Shown here: one piece after another, positions 33,466 through 41,604 of the stretch | Layout: each line of letters starts with the position of its first letter | Numbering within the stretch: the stretch's first letter is position 1 | Origin: Candidatus Nitrosopumilus sp. | Lineage (GTDB): Archaea; Thermoproteota; Nitrososphaeria; Nitrososphaerales; Nitrosopumilaceae | Length of the DNA stretch: 64,000 nt | NCBI GenBank assembly: GCA_016125975.1 | Contig: JAEFCZ010000042.1 | Coordinates: 1 to 64,000, forward strand | Reading direction: 5' to 3' | Translations under genes and position numbers: made by a program | Notes under the pieces: generated by a model | The model's database searches: none | What the model saw: only the letters and a program-made list of their open reading frames with translations | Told to the model about the DNA's origin: nothing

Positions 33466-33666
33466 ATGGTTCATTCTGATCATAACAAATCAAAAAACAG
33501 TGGGGGATTTGCCTTGATAATTTTGGGCGCATTATTACTAATTATAGGCCCACAAGAAGCAATTGTTCCAAAAAGCATGAGCGTGATGACATGGATTGCA
33601 GGTCTAATAATTGGAGGGTTGGGGTTCTACCTTAAATTTTTGAGATATAGAACAAAACAACAATAA
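33466..33666 (+). CDS. Small two-helix membrane protein (66 aa)
   Basis: Two membrane segments (FALIILGALLLIIGP at about 15-29 and MTWIAGLIIGGLGFYLKFL at about 41-59) are separated by a short loop, with a charged N-terminus (HSDHNKSKN). Family unknown. It begins 4 bp after lysS and is likely cotranscribed. Confidence 0.65.
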   Translation: MVHSDHNKSKNSGGFALIILGALLLIIGPQEAIVPKSMSVMTWIAGLIIGGLGFYLKFLRYRTKQQ

Positions 33667-33706
33667 AGAAAGATTCATCTTTTAGAGAAAGACGGTGAGA
33701 TATGAA

Positions 33707-34465
33707 ATGGGGTTATTTGGTAAAAAAGAAGACAAGTTATCAGAAAATAGTGAAGAGTATGTTCTAAAAGAAGAATTAGAAACAGAAGTAGAGAATCTTC
33801 AAAATGAGTTTAGGACAAAACAAAATGAATTATCAGATATTAAAGAAAAAATAGAATCAGTCAAAGAAGAATATGAATCAGCAGTAAGTAATTTAATGCT
33901 AGTAAAAAAAGAACTTAATCAAAAAAAAATGGAGCTTGACATTGTTATTCGAGAACATAAAGAAGTCAAAGAGAAAATTAAAAATTCAAAACAACCAAAA
34001 GATCCAAAATCAGATAAAGAATTTGGTAAAACAGAAAATAGTCTAGCAAAAATAAAACAAGAGTTAGAAGAGATCACAAAAGAGTATGATGAAACTAAGG
34101 AAAAATTAGCAACAGAGCAATCAACACTTTCACAAATCAGAAAACAACAGATAGATGCAGAAAAAGAACTAGATGAAGCAAATTCAAGACTATACAATGC
34201 AAAAGAAGAACTAGACAAAAAAGATCAATTTCAAGATACGAGTATTCTTACACCAAAAGAAAAAGAATTCATTCAAGGAGATAACAAGAGTTCTGCAGGA
34301 GTAATTGAGGCTGCAAGTGCTGTTGTAGGCTCCTTAAAATCAAAACTCAGTATGACACAAAAAGAATTAGAAACAATTCAGTTGTTATTAGAAAAAGAAA
34401 GAGAAGAACATGAAGAAACTAAAAAAGAATTAAAAAAACTCAAATCAAAAAAACAAGAATCATAG
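33707..34465 (+). CDS. Long coiled-coil protein (252 aa)
   Basis: Almost the whole protein (about 15-175 and 205-252) is predicted coiled coil, rich in Glu, Lys and Leu (for example LKEELETEVENLQNEFRTKQ). A short non-coiled break holds FIQGDNKSSAGVIEAASAVV. I start at ATG 33707 (MGLFGKKEDKLSE), which matches the MGLF-KK starts of other genes; the frame is open to GTG 33695. It may be a structural or scaffolding protein. There is no signal peptide. Confidence 0.7.
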   Translation: MGLFGKKEDKLSENSEEYVLKEELETEVENLQNEFRTKQNELSDIKEKIESVKEEYESAVSNLMLVKKELNQKKMELDIVIREHKEVKEKIKNSKQPKDPKSDKEFGKTENSLAKIKQELEEITKEYDETKEKLATEQSTLSQIRKQQIDAEKELDEANSRLYNAKEELDKKDQFQDTSILTPKEKEFIQGDNKSSAGVIEAASAVVGSLKSKLSMTQKELETIQLLLEKEREEHEETKKELKKLKSKKQES

Positions 34466-34906
34466 ACTATCAAAATGTTTTTTCCATTTTAATTTAATTT
34501 CATCTTCACTAATTCCCATATCATATAGAGGTGATGTTACCTCTGAGATATCAGCAACATCAACTAATACAATAGAGTCAATTGGGCTCTTGATACCATT
34601 ATCTCGATAATATCTCAGAATATCATGGTAAAGAGGAGTGTCTTTGATGGTTTTAGCCATACCTCTAAACAAAAATCCTTTTCGCAATAATGGATCAATT
34701 ACATTAATTTCCACATGTGGATTGGTTTTCAAATTTTTCATAGTATCAGGATACCTAATATTTGCAAATGCCAGTTGATTCTCAGACCATCCAATTATGG
34801 TACCTTTTGGTGAGAGATTTGGAGTTCCATCAGAAGAAACTGTTGCAACATAACCTAACTTTTGTAAATCTAAAAAATTCTTGATCTCTTGAGTAATTTT
34901 AGACAA
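34460..34906 (-). CDS. Pyridoxamine 5'-phosphate oxidase-fold flavoprotein
   Basis: The 148-aa split-barrel protein contains GYVATVSSDGTPNLSPKGTI at the N-terminus (FMN-binding strand pair), then YPDTMKNLKTNPHVEINVID. This is the PPOX-type fold that binds FMN or F420. It overlaps the 3' end of the coiled-coil gene on the other strand by 6 bp. Substrate unknown. Confidence 0.85.
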   Translation of the reverse strand: MSKITQEIKNFLDLQKLGYVATVSSDGTPNLSPKGTIIGWSENQLAFANIRYPDTMKNLKTNPHVEINVIDPLLRKGFLFRGMAKTIKDTPLYHDILRYYRDNGIKSPIDSIVLVDVADISEVTSPLYDMGISEDEIKLKWKKHFDSL

Positions 34907-34946
34907 TATTTCTTGAAACTATTACAACATAATTAATTTTTGAGAA

Positions 34947-35045
34947 TCATCTCATGAATTCAGCAGCTTCTATAGAAAAGAAGAAGAATCCTATTCCTCC
35001 TCCAATAATTCCAATCCAAATGGCAATTTGTTTAAGTCTAGACAT
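34947..35045 (-). CDS. Small membrane protein (32 aa)
   Basis: ATG 35045 to TGA 34947 encodes MSRLKQIAIWIGIIGGGIGF, then FFFSIEAAEFMR: one hydrophobic helix with a Gly-rich core and charged ends. It is short, so only the open frame, ATG start and clear membrane helix support it. Function unknown. It starts the run of miniature genes up to 36.1 kb. Confidence 0.4.
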   Translation of the reverse strand: MSRLKQIAIWIGIIGGGIGFFFFSIEAAEFMR

Positions 35046-35129
35046 ATGAGAAGGATTATTCAATCTCATTATTGAATCTAATCAAACCACTTAGACAATT
35101 ATAATTAGAATGACTACGATCAATCAGCA

Positions 35130-35273
35130 TTGGCAAGCATAAAGGATGTAGGGAAATTTTTTTTATTCATTGTTGGGGGATTAGTAGCAATTATTGTAGG
35201 CTCGTTTATGATTAGAGGAACTATGCACATGTGGGATAATCCAGACGACGTCAAAGATGAGAAAAAGGACTAA
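35130..35273 (+). CDS. Small membrane protein (47 aa)
   Basis: From TTG 35130 the frame encodes MASIKDVGKFFLFIVGGLVA, then IIVGSFMIRGTMHMW and an acidic tail ending DDVKDEKKD. There is one membrane helix (about 9-28). The tail would lie in the cytoplasm or outside, depending on orientation. The non-ATG start is uncertain. It is followed 26 bp later by the 100-aa gene. Confidence 0.45.
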   Translation: MASIKDVGKFFLFIVGGLVAIIVGSFMIRGTMHMWDNPDDVKDEKKD

Positions 35274-35299
35274 AAACAAGTATTCTAAACAAATTACAA

Positions 35300-35602
35300 T
35301 TGCTTCAAGATTCCACAATAAGAAAATCACTTGACCAATATATCAAAAATAGAATTTTAGAAATAGATTCAGAGATAAAACAAACATTTCCAAATATTAA
35401 AAAAATTTGGAAGTGTGAAAACGAAGTAGACTTTCTTTATGGATATTATGTTGGAAAAATTGAAGAAGGAACACTGCATTATCTACTAAAAGCAACTCGT
35501 GCATCAGCAGGAGGATATGTAGATTCATTTGAAATAAGAGGGATTATTGAAGAGCACAGAAATGAATTATACAACACAATAAAATCTGCAATAAATCAGT
35601 GA
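35300..35602 (+). CDS. Conserved hypothetical protein (100 aa)
   Basis: This is a soluble alpha/beta protein (TTG start 35300). It contains FPNIKKIWKCENEVDFLYGY and a GGYVDSFEIRGIIEEHRNEL segment. I do not recognise the family. It sits within the miniature-gene run, with the Cys-rich protein gene 31 bp downstream. Confidence 0.6.
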   Translation: MLQDSTIRKSLDQYIKNRILEIDSEIKQTFPNIKKIWKCENEVDFLYGYYVGKIEEGTLHYLLKATRASAGGYVDSFEIRGIIEEHRNELYNTIKSAINQ

Positions 35603-35633
35603 ACTAGAAATACTACATCATACATGTAACATC

Positions 35634-35807
35634 ATGGTAGGCCCACAAGATGGAGGTTTTGGATTTGACCAATCAAAAAAATATACCAGTGTTGAGAATA
35701 TTGATGAGGTTTGTGTCCAGTGTCAAGCAGGCCAACACAAGAATTGTTTGAAAAAAGCAAAGAAACAAGATGTTTGTGAATGTGAACATTGTATGATTTA
35801 TGGATAA
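35634..35807 (+). CDS. Small Cys-rich protein (57 aa)
   Basis: ATG 35634 to TAA 35807 encodes six Cys in the C-terminal half: EVCVQCQAGQHKNCL, then DVCECEHCMIYG. The C-x2-C ... C and C-x-C-x2-C spacing plus His suggests zinc or Fe-S binding. The N-terminus is Gly-rich (GPQDGGFGFD). There is no signal peptide. Function unknown. Confidence 0.6.
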   Translation: MVGPQDGGFGFDQSKKYTSVENIDEVCVQCQAGQHKNCLKKAKKQDVCECEHCMIYG

Positions 35808-35859
35808 ATCAACCAAAAATCAAGAAATTTTTTAATAATATTATGTCCAAGGACTATTC

Positions 35860-35970
35860 TTGTCAAATCAGTATACATTTCATTGCAAGTTTTGTGGAAA
35901 GGATTTTGGCAGTAGTGTAATTGACCTTGCTACCCATATTGGCAAAGACCATGATGAGTCAAAAAAATAA
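35860..35970 (+). CDS. Miniature C2H2 zinc-finger protein (36 aa)
   Basis: TTG 35860 to TAA 35970 encodes FHCKFCGKDFGSSVIDLATH, then IGKDH: C-x2-C-x12-H-x4-H, one complete C2H2 finger that fills most of the protein. A competing ATG at 35843 is in another frame and gives no finger. The TTG start is inferred from the finger frame. Confidence 0.5.
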   Translation: MSNQYTFHCKFCGKDFGSSVIDLATHIGKDHDESKK

Positions 35971-35991
35971 TTTCTGATTTGAGGAATTAAA

Positions 35992-36102
35992 ATGAAATGC
36001 AGTAGCAAGAATGTTGAATACTATCACGACAATGCAATACACATGGATGGAAATGGAAAATGTCTAGTTAGAGGCTGTAAATGTGAGAAATACCTCCATT
36101 AG
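35992..36102 (+). CDS. Small Cys-rich protein (36 aa)
   Basis: ATG 35992 to TAG 36102 encodes MKCSSKNVEYYHDNAIHMDG, then KCLVRGCKCEKYLH. There are four Cys (one early, then C-x5-C-x-C) and several His, compatible with a metal site. Its end overlaps the convergent 110-aa gene by 4 bp. Function unknown. Confidence 0.5.
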   Translation: MKCSSKNVEYYHDNAIHMDGNGKCLVRGCKCEKYLH

Positions 36103-36431
36103 AGTGCAGATAATTTGTTTTCAAGCTCAGTAATTTCTTTTTGGTAAGAATCAGCAACATTTTTTGCAAATTCTTTGTGTGCAGCAATTATTGCATCTAG
36201 TGCATCCTTGTATTCAGGATGACCATTCTTTAGAACATCACAAGATTTCAATGAAGTTACATGCCCAGTAACTGTAGCCAATGCATTTTTCTGATTGAAT
36301 TTTACAATCCCACCAAATGCTTCAATTAACATGTAAGCTGAATCTACTTTGCATTTGTAAGTGACACGACCAGTTTCAGTATTAAATAACTGTGTTATTC
36401 CACCTGGTTTTCTTGTAACAGTTACGGTCAT
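36099..36431 (-). CDS. Conserved hypothetical protein (110 aa)
   Basis: This soluble protein has a strand-rich start (MTVTVTRKPGGITQLFNTET) and a long C-terminal helix (about 75-108, ending EITELENKLSAL). Family unknown. It is located 42 bp downstream of ferritin on the same strand and could be cotranscribed with it. Confidence 0.6.
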   Translation of the reverse strand: MTVTVTRKPGGITQLFNTETGRVTYKCKVDSAYMLIEAFGGIVKFNQKNALATVTGHVTSLKSCDVLKNGHPEYKDALDAIIAAHKEFAKNVADSYQKEITELENKLSAL

Positions 36432-36473
36432 GGAATGATTGAAAACAATGCAGTATTAATTATTTTAGAAATT

Positions 36474-37001
36474 TTATGCAGCAGGATCTGTTTTAGGAGC
36501 TGCTGCATCTGCTGCAAGAATTTTATCAATTTCATTGACTGCAATCTTGTCTCTTCCTATAAGATCAAACTTTTGTAGTATTGTTTCAAACTTTGTCTCT
36601 TCTTGAACTTGTTCATTTACGAACCATTCCAAGAATGCATAAGTTGAATGATCTTTTTCTTTTTGTGCAATCTCTACCATTTTGTGAATTGCTTTAGTAA
36701 CTGCTTGTTCATTTTTTAGAGCAGTCTTGATTAATCCTTCTAATGATTTGTATGTTCCAGTTGGAGCTTTGATTGCAGGGATTGTAGCTGTTGCCCCCAT
36801 GTCATTGAGATAATGTACAACCTTGAGCATATGGGTTCTTTCCTCATCAGATTGTGCATAGAAATATGCTGCACCCCCCTGATAACCTGTTACCTCACAC
36901 CAAGATGCCATTGCCAAGTAACTATTTGATGCTAATGCCTCAAGTGCCACTTGATCTTGTAGTGATTTTTTCATTTTAGTAGAAATTTTCATTGTATTCA
37001 A
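36474..37001 (-). CDS. Ferritin
   Basis: This 175-aa four-helix-bundle ferritin of the bacterial FtnA type stores iron after oxidising Fe(II). Ferroxidase-site residues are visible: E in QVALEALASNSYLAM, and E-x2-H in SDEERTHMLKVVHYL; a second Glu cluster is in EWFVNEQVQEETKF. The C-terminal tail is Ala/Pro-rich. The frame starts at ATG 37001 (MNTMKIS); ATG 36992 (MKISTKM) is also likely. No haem-binding Met of bacterioferritin is evident. Confidence 0.93.
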   Translation of the reverse strand: MNTMKISTKMKKSLQDQVALEALASNSYLAMASWCEVTGYQGGAAYFYAQSDEERTHMLKVVHYLNDMGATATIPAIKAPTGTYKSLEGLIKTALKNEQAVTKAIHKMVEIAQKEKDHSTYAFLEWFVNEQVQEETKFETILQKFDLIGRDKIAVNEIDKILAADAAAPKTDPAA

Positions 37002-37126
37002 TGTGTAATTTCTCTATATTAAAAAAACTTGCTGAAATCATCAGGTTCAACTACACATGAATTTGTCTTTCATTTTGAGAATGAGACTTAATGTTAAAAA
37101 TCGTCTAAATTGACATTAGTAAAGAA

Positions 37127-38509
37127 TTATTTTTTAATTTTTGGAGAATGTAATGGGTAGTTATTATCTTGAGTCATTGGCAATAAAACAGTAAATCTTG
37201 TAAATTTACCTAGTTCTGACTCTGCAATAATTTTTCCTTTATGCATATCAATTATTCCTTTAGTGATAGTCAATCCAAGACCAGTACCACCATATTCTCG
37301 TTTTGTTGCAGAATCTACCTGATAGTACTTTTGGAAAATATTTTCCAATTTATCATTTGGAATACCAGAACCATTATCCTCTACAACAATTTTTGCAAAA
37401 TTATTTTCTTTAGATAATGAAATGGAAATTTTACCATCATATGAAGGAGTAAAATCAATAGCATTTGTAAGTAGATTTAGTAAAACTTGAGAAATTCTAG
37501 ATTTATCACAAAAACATCTTACTTGGTTTAATTCTAAATTGATTTTGATTCCTTTTTTATCAAAGTCAGGTTCTAGTTGAATTACTATCTCATTAATGAT
37601 ATCAGACAAAGAATTTTCTTCTTGAGATATTTTCATGTTGCCTGTTTCTAATTTTTGAGCATCAGACAGATCATCAATTAATTTGTGTAAAGATTCTGCG
37701 CTAGAACGTACTACTTGTAATTTTTCGATTTGTTTAGGCGTAAGTTGTCCTAGATTTCCAGAGATTATCATATCCAAATAGCTCTTAATAGGAACAAGAG
37801 GGGTTTTTAGCTCATGAGCAATCATAGATGGGAATTCATCTTTTTGATGTCCCATGTATTCTAATTCTGTAATTTCTTCTTCTTTTCTTTTGAACTTTGA
37901 ACTCATTAAAACAATTATTCCGATACTTATAATGACAGCTATAATCGCAGTAGGAATTGCTCGCTCATACATTTCATGTAAAGATTTTAGACTTTGAGCT
38001 TTTTGAATTAAAATTTTTTGAGAGAATTCAGAAGGACCATCCCATGCATCTAAGAGCATAACTTTTTGACCATCAATTATTGCATAATCTGTAAATTGTT
38101 CTGTAAAAGATACCTCAATTCCGGTAATTGGTTCAATAAAATTAGTTGCAGAATAATCTTCAAAAATCTGTTCTTCAAAATCAGGATACACATCAGAAAC
38201 ATCAAAAGTTGTTTTTCCTGTAAACTCGTATACTTCTAATCCATCAATTTCAGTTACACCAACAAAAGTATAATCCATAACTGAACCTCCAACGTCATAT
38301 ACCTGGTAATCTTTTTGCTCTAAATCATGAGGAAACATGTAATATCCAGGTTTGTCAACATATTGACGAGTGTGTTTATCTACAGTTTCATCAAGTTCTG
38401 TGGCCCACAGTATTTCATCAGTTAGAATGTCTTTGTAAGTATAAGATGTACGCATTAACAATTGATTTCCATTATCTTCAATTACATTTCCATTCCAAAC
38501 AAATACCAT
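37127..38509 (-). CDS. Sensor histidine kinase (5' end damaged)
   Basis: The intact 460-aa frame holds an extracytoplasmic sensor part (about 1-185, with YSATNFIEPITGIEV), one membrane segment (about 192-210), the phosphoacceptor SMIAHELKTPLVPIKSYLD near residue 235, and a HATPase domain: N-box LLTNAIDF, G1 VEDNGSGIP, G2 GGTGLGLTIT. The start ATG 38509 is internal (it continues ...DLIKMVFVWNG upstream), so the true N-terminus lies at 38688 but is cut off by a frameshift and a stop (see 38510-38688). No response regulator is adjacent. The sensor part resembles DUF3068-type domains; that match is from memory. Confidence 0.8.
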   Translation of the reverse strand: MVFVWNGNVIEDNGNQLLMRTSYTYKDILTDEILWATELDETVDKHTRQYVDKPGYYMFPHDLEQKDYQVYDVGGSVMDYTFVGVTEIDGLEVYEFTGKTTFDVSDVYPDFEEQIFEDYSATNFIEPITGIEVSFTEQFTDYAIIDGQKVMLLDAWDGPSEFSQKILIQKAQSLKSLHEMYERAIPTAIIAVIISIGIIVLMSSKFKRKEEEITELEYMGHQKDEFPSMIAHELKTPLVPIKSYLDMIISGNLGQLTPKQIEKLQVVRSSAESLHKLIDDLSDAQKLETGNMKISQEENSLSDIINEIVIQLEPDFDKKGIKINLELNQVRCFCDKSRISQVLLNLLTNAIDFTPSYDGKISISLSKENNFAKIVVEDNGSGIPNDKLENIFQKYYQVDSATKREYGGTGLGLTITKGIIDMHKGKIIAESELGKFTRFTVLLPMTQDNNYPLHSPKIKK

Positions 38510-38688
38510 TTTAATTAGATCAGATAACGGAGCCCCAATTTCATCAGCTAGTTGAATTTCACCAATGTTTTCAGCAGATACTTCATAGATGTATTCAGTG
38601 TGATTAATTCAGGCACTGCAAAGATGAACCACAAAAACAAGAATATAGTTCCAATTCCACCTACAGCAATTATTGATTAATTTTTCAT
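38510..38688 (-). pseudogene. Disrupted N-terminal part of the histidine kinase
   Basis: On the minus strand, ATG 38688 starts MKN followed by TAA (38679-38677), and the same frame continues SIIAVGGIGTIFLFLWFIF (a signal/membrane helix), then AVPE. At about 38605-38610 the frame must shift by one base to reach NHTEYIYEVSAENIGEIQLA, which joins the kinase frame. Inserting one A (PEINHTEY) and changing the TAA would restore a protein of about 520 aa. TTTAAATA at 38719-38726, about 30 bp before ATG 38688, is a good TATA box for this start. The rest of 38689-38904 holds only this promoter. Confidence 0.55.
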
Positions 38689-38904
38689 TTTTTACAGTCC
38701 TTTTTTTAAAAATTTTTTATTTAAACCACAATGTGTGATGGAAAATAACAATGTGTTGTTAAGTACGCTCATAGTTAATGATTTGCAACATTTATGCCTA
38801 GACTTAAAGGAGATCAGAATTTCCCATTTTTGGATTTTTAAGTTAATACTAAATCTTGATTTAGAAAAATAAAGTAAATCCAAAGAGGCTTGAACTAAAA
38901 GAGG

Positions 38905-40170
38905 TCAAGATAAAAATTTCATTACTAAGAAAAATATTGCAAATCCACTAAGGAAAATTATTCCTGCAAAACTCAAAATCTTCAATATAGCAGAAGGTTG
39001 TGATTCTTTATTCAAGAATTTACCAGTAACTAGTTTGAAATTAAAGATTGCAATTATTGGAGCAATTACAAATGACAGGACAGTTGCAAAATCAACTAGT
39101 TCTTTGAGGTTATTTCCAAATTGAAATATCACAGTTAGAGATCCTGTAGAAATTACAAGCAAGAATATCACATACAAAATTCTAAATTTTGTGCGAATTT
39201 TCTCTTCTTTTCGGGTAAAAATCAGCTCTATTGTTCTTTGTAAAGAACGAGAATATCCATCAAGTACTGCAATTATGGTTCCAAACATCACAGTAAAAGC
39301 AGAAGGTGCAATTATGATGTAACTCCAATCTCCAATTGTTTTAGTATACAAAGAAACAATCTCATTTGCAAATAGGGCGTTATTGTTTGGTAGTTCATCA
39401 CCTGAGCCATAAAATATGAAAGCACCAAGTGTGACAAACATTATTGCAAGAATCCCTGTAATCAGGTATGCTAGTCTGAATTCAAACAAAGTCTCTTTAA
39501 GTGTTGGTTTGTAGTCTGTCTGCTTCATTCTCTCTAAGGTCCATAAGCTATTCCAGCTAGAAGAATCAACTGCAGTTGGCATCCACCCCATTAGAGCCAA
39601 TAAGAAAAAGATTCCAGAGATATTCCAAAGTTCTTTTGGTTCAAATTCTGCGACAGGTTCTATTGGGCCATTATACAAGGTCAACAAAAATGCAGAAACT
39701 GTAGATACAAGTAAAACAATAGCAATTATCTTTATCAGACTATCAAGAACATGATACTTACCAATTGCCAATATTCCAACACAAACTGCAAACAAAATGA
39801 TTATAGTCCATTCTCCAAGAAAGTCTAGTCCAAACAAATTCTCAAAAAATCCGGCAGTAACAAATCCAACTGCGCCAGTAACAAAAAACATTGACGCAAT
39901 TGTAATTAGAAAATACAACCACAATACAGGAGTTCCAAGTTTCTTGTATCCATCAATGATACTAGTTTGAGTAGAATTTGCATAACGAGAACCATATTCA
40001 AAAAAAGGATATTTCAATAAAGTAACCACAATTACAAATCCCAGAATCAACAAGCCATAATCGGCTCCTGCTCTAGTAGATTGCACAAGGTGAGACACAC
40101 CTATTGCAGTACAAGCAAATAAAATCCCAGGCCCAGCAGTTTTTGAAAAATGAGAGAGTTTTGAATCCAT
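38905..40170 (-). CDS. Nramp-family transporter with altered metal motif
   Basis: This integral membrane protein (421 aa from ATG 40170) has about 11 segments and the Nramp fold. It begins MDSKLSHFSKTAGPGILFAC; the frame extends to 40230 but that overlaps the carbonic-anhydrase-like gene. In classical Nramp, helix 1 has DPGN and helix 6 MPH; here helix 1 reads IGVSHLVQSTRAGADYG and helix 6 MGWMPTAVDSSSW. The Asp/Asn and His ligands for Mn2+/Fe2+ are therefore replaced. Substrate is unknown, perhaps another cation. It lies 4 bp downstream of the carbonic-anhydrase-like gene. Confidence 0.85.
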   Translation of the reverse strand: MDSKLSHFSKTAGPGILFACTAIGVSHLVQSTRAGADYGLLILGFVIVVTLLKYPFFEYGSRYANSTQTSIIDGYKKLGTPVLWLYFLITIASMFFVTGAVGFVTAGFFENLFGLDFLGEWTIIILFAVCVGILAIGKYHVLDSLIKIIAIVLLVSTVSAFLLTLYNGPIEPVAEFEPKELWNISGIFFLLALMGWMPTAVDSSSWNSLWTLERMKQTDYKPTLKETLFEFRLAYLITGILAIMFVTLGAFIFYGSGDELPNNNALFANEIVSLYTKTIGDWSYIIIAPSAFTVMFGTIIAVLDGYSRSLQRTIELIFTRKEEKIRTKFRILYVIFLLVISTGSLTVIFQFGNNLKELVDFATVLSFVIAPIIAIFNFKLVTGKFLNKESQPSAILKILSFAGIIFLSGFAIFFLVMKFLS

Positions 40171-40174
40171 TATT

Positions 40175-40546
40175 CTATAAAGTATTGATATTCCAAGAGC
40201 CGTCAACCCAAACTCCGATAACTTTAGCACCAGTATTCCAAGATGAAATCACTTCAACTCCTTTTTTGATTTGGGATATGTGTTCTTCATCTGAAACTGG
40301 ATTGCCAGCACAGTCATAGTGACCTGACACTACGATTAGTTCGGATTTGTGTGCATTAATTGAAATTCCAACTTTGGTCTTAATTGATTCAAGATCAGAA
40401 TTGTCTGCAACTTTTTTGTCAACACCTGGTTCTGTGATTGCATCGACATAATCAACAGAATAGTTTTCTTTAATCCATTTTGCAAGAGGTAGTTGTATTC
40501 TACCATCCATACAAGTTACAGATGTTGCAAATTTTCCTTCTGCCAT
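40175..40546 (-). CDS. Beta-carbonic anhydrase-like protein
   Basis: The 123-aa protein has CMDGRIQLPLAKWI near the N-terminus and SGHYDCAGNPV in the middle, matching the C-x-D-x-R and H-x2-C zinc motifs of beta-carbonic anhydrases. It is shorter than typical enzymes (170-230 aa), lacking flanking helices, so CO2 hydration is likely but not certain. It sits just upstream of the Nramp-like transporter gene on the same strand and is probably cotranscribed. Confidence 0.7.
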   Translation of the reverse strand: MAEGKFATSVTCMDGRIQLPLAKWIKENYSVDYVDAITEPGVDKKVADNSDLESIKTKVGISINAHKSELIVVSGHYDCAGNPVSDEEHISQIKKGVEVISSWNTGAKVIGVWVDGSWNINTL

Positions 40547-40574
40547 GATTTGTCAAGATTATAGGAGAATAAAA

Positions 40575-41126
40575 TTATTTTCCATGCAAAAAGCACTCAG
40601 ACGTGTGATCATTGACCATTCCTATTGCTTGCATTAAGGCATAACATATTGTAGGCCCTACAAAACTAAATCCTCGCTTTTTGAGGTCTTTGCTTAATTT
40701 TTCAGATATTTCAGTGGACGCAGGTAAATCAGATAGTTTTTTGAATTTATTTTTAAGAGGTTTGCCATTTACAAAACTCCACAAATACTTGTCAAAAGAG
40801 CCAAACTCTTCTTGGACTTTGAGGAATTGTTTTGCATTGTTTATAGCGGAATTGATTTTGAGTCTGTTTCGGATAATTGATTTGTCTTGCAGTAATTTTG
40901 ATATACGTTTTTGTGAATATTTTGATACTTTAACGGCATCAAAATTAGAAAACGCCTTTTTGTAGCCATCTCTACGCTTGAGAATAGTTACCCATGAAAG
41001 ACCAGCCTGAGCACCCTCCAATATCAGAAATTCAAATAATTTTTGATCGTTATGTTGAGGTCTACCCCATTCTTTATCATGATAAATAATGTTTGGCTCA
41101 TCAGTTGCCCATTTACACCGTTTCAT
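40575..41126 (-). CDS. tag: DNA-3-methyladenine glycosylase I
   Basis: The 183-aa base-excision repair enzyme removes 3-methyladenine. Family motifs: RCKWATDEPNIIYHDKEWG, then FEFLILEGAQAGLSWVTILK, and the C-terminal GFSFVGPTICYALMQAIGMV followed by NDHTSECF. The zinc ligands typical of Tag (an N-terminal Cys and a C-terminal His/Cys: RCKW and DHTSEC) are present. Its length matches bacterial Tag. Confidence 0.95.
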   Translation of the reverse strand: MKRCKWATDEPNIIYHDKEWGRPQHNDQKLFEFLILEGAQAGLSWVTILKRRDGYKKAFSNFDAVKVSKYSQKRISKLLQDKSIIRNRLKINSAINNAKQFLKVQEEFGSFDKYLWSFVNGKPLKNKFKKLSDLPASTEISEKLSKDLKKRGFSFVGPTICYALMQAIGMVNDHTSECFLHGK

Positions 41127-41178
41127 GTTTTACTCAAAGTTCTAACAAAATATTAGTTATCAAATTTTAAAAAAAATC

Positions 41179-41604
41179 ATGAAATTAAATCAGCAATTAC
41201 TTAGAATTAATCGAAGTTTTCTAATTTGTTTTGTAATTTCAGCGTCACTTTCTGCAGCATTTGCACAAATGTTATCAGGTTATGACAGTTATCTTAACAC
41301 AACATTTACCATAATTTTTGGATATGTTGTTTATTTTGGTATTTTTTCAGGATTGTTCTATTGGGATAACAAAGAACGCTACAAGTCAATGGGAAGAAAA
41401 TTAATCAAAAAAGAACTACTTGCACTAGTTTCATCATTTGGAGTTGGAGAAATAGTTTATCTTGGAATCAGATGGCCAACTTTTTATTATTTTCTAGAAA
41501 TTGGAATAGAACCATTTCTAGCATCATTAATTTCAGAAATAATTGCTACTGGATGTTACATGATATCAGTTACACTATTTCTTAAAAAGACAAAAACGTA
41601 CTAG
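41179..41604 (+). CDS. Four-helix membrane protein (141 aa)
   Basis: About four hydrophobic segments (about 12-32, 38-60, 78-98 and 110-135) are connected by short loops, one charged (DNKERYKSMGRKLIKKEL). I do not recognise the family; the topology resembles GtrA-like proteins but the motif match is weak. It ends next to the convergent CBS gene (stop to stop, 0 bp). Confidence 0.6.
   Translation: MKLNQQLLRINRSFLICFVISASLSAAFAQMLSGYDSYLNTTFTIIFGYVVYFGIFSGLFYWDNKERYKSMGRKLIKKELLALVSSFGVGEIVYLGIRWPTFYYFLEIGIEPFLASLISEIIATGCYMISVTLFLKKTKTY

Noticed and set aside
38692-38883. 63-codon open frame on the minus strand upstream of the kinase
   Set aside because: It overlaps the promoter region of the kinase, is low in coding features and rich in Phe/Ser/Lys from AT-rich DNA.
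40171-40230. Longer start for the Nramp-like gene
   Set aside because: It overlaps the carbonic-anhydrase-like gene, and MDSKLSHFSK at 40170 is a better family start.
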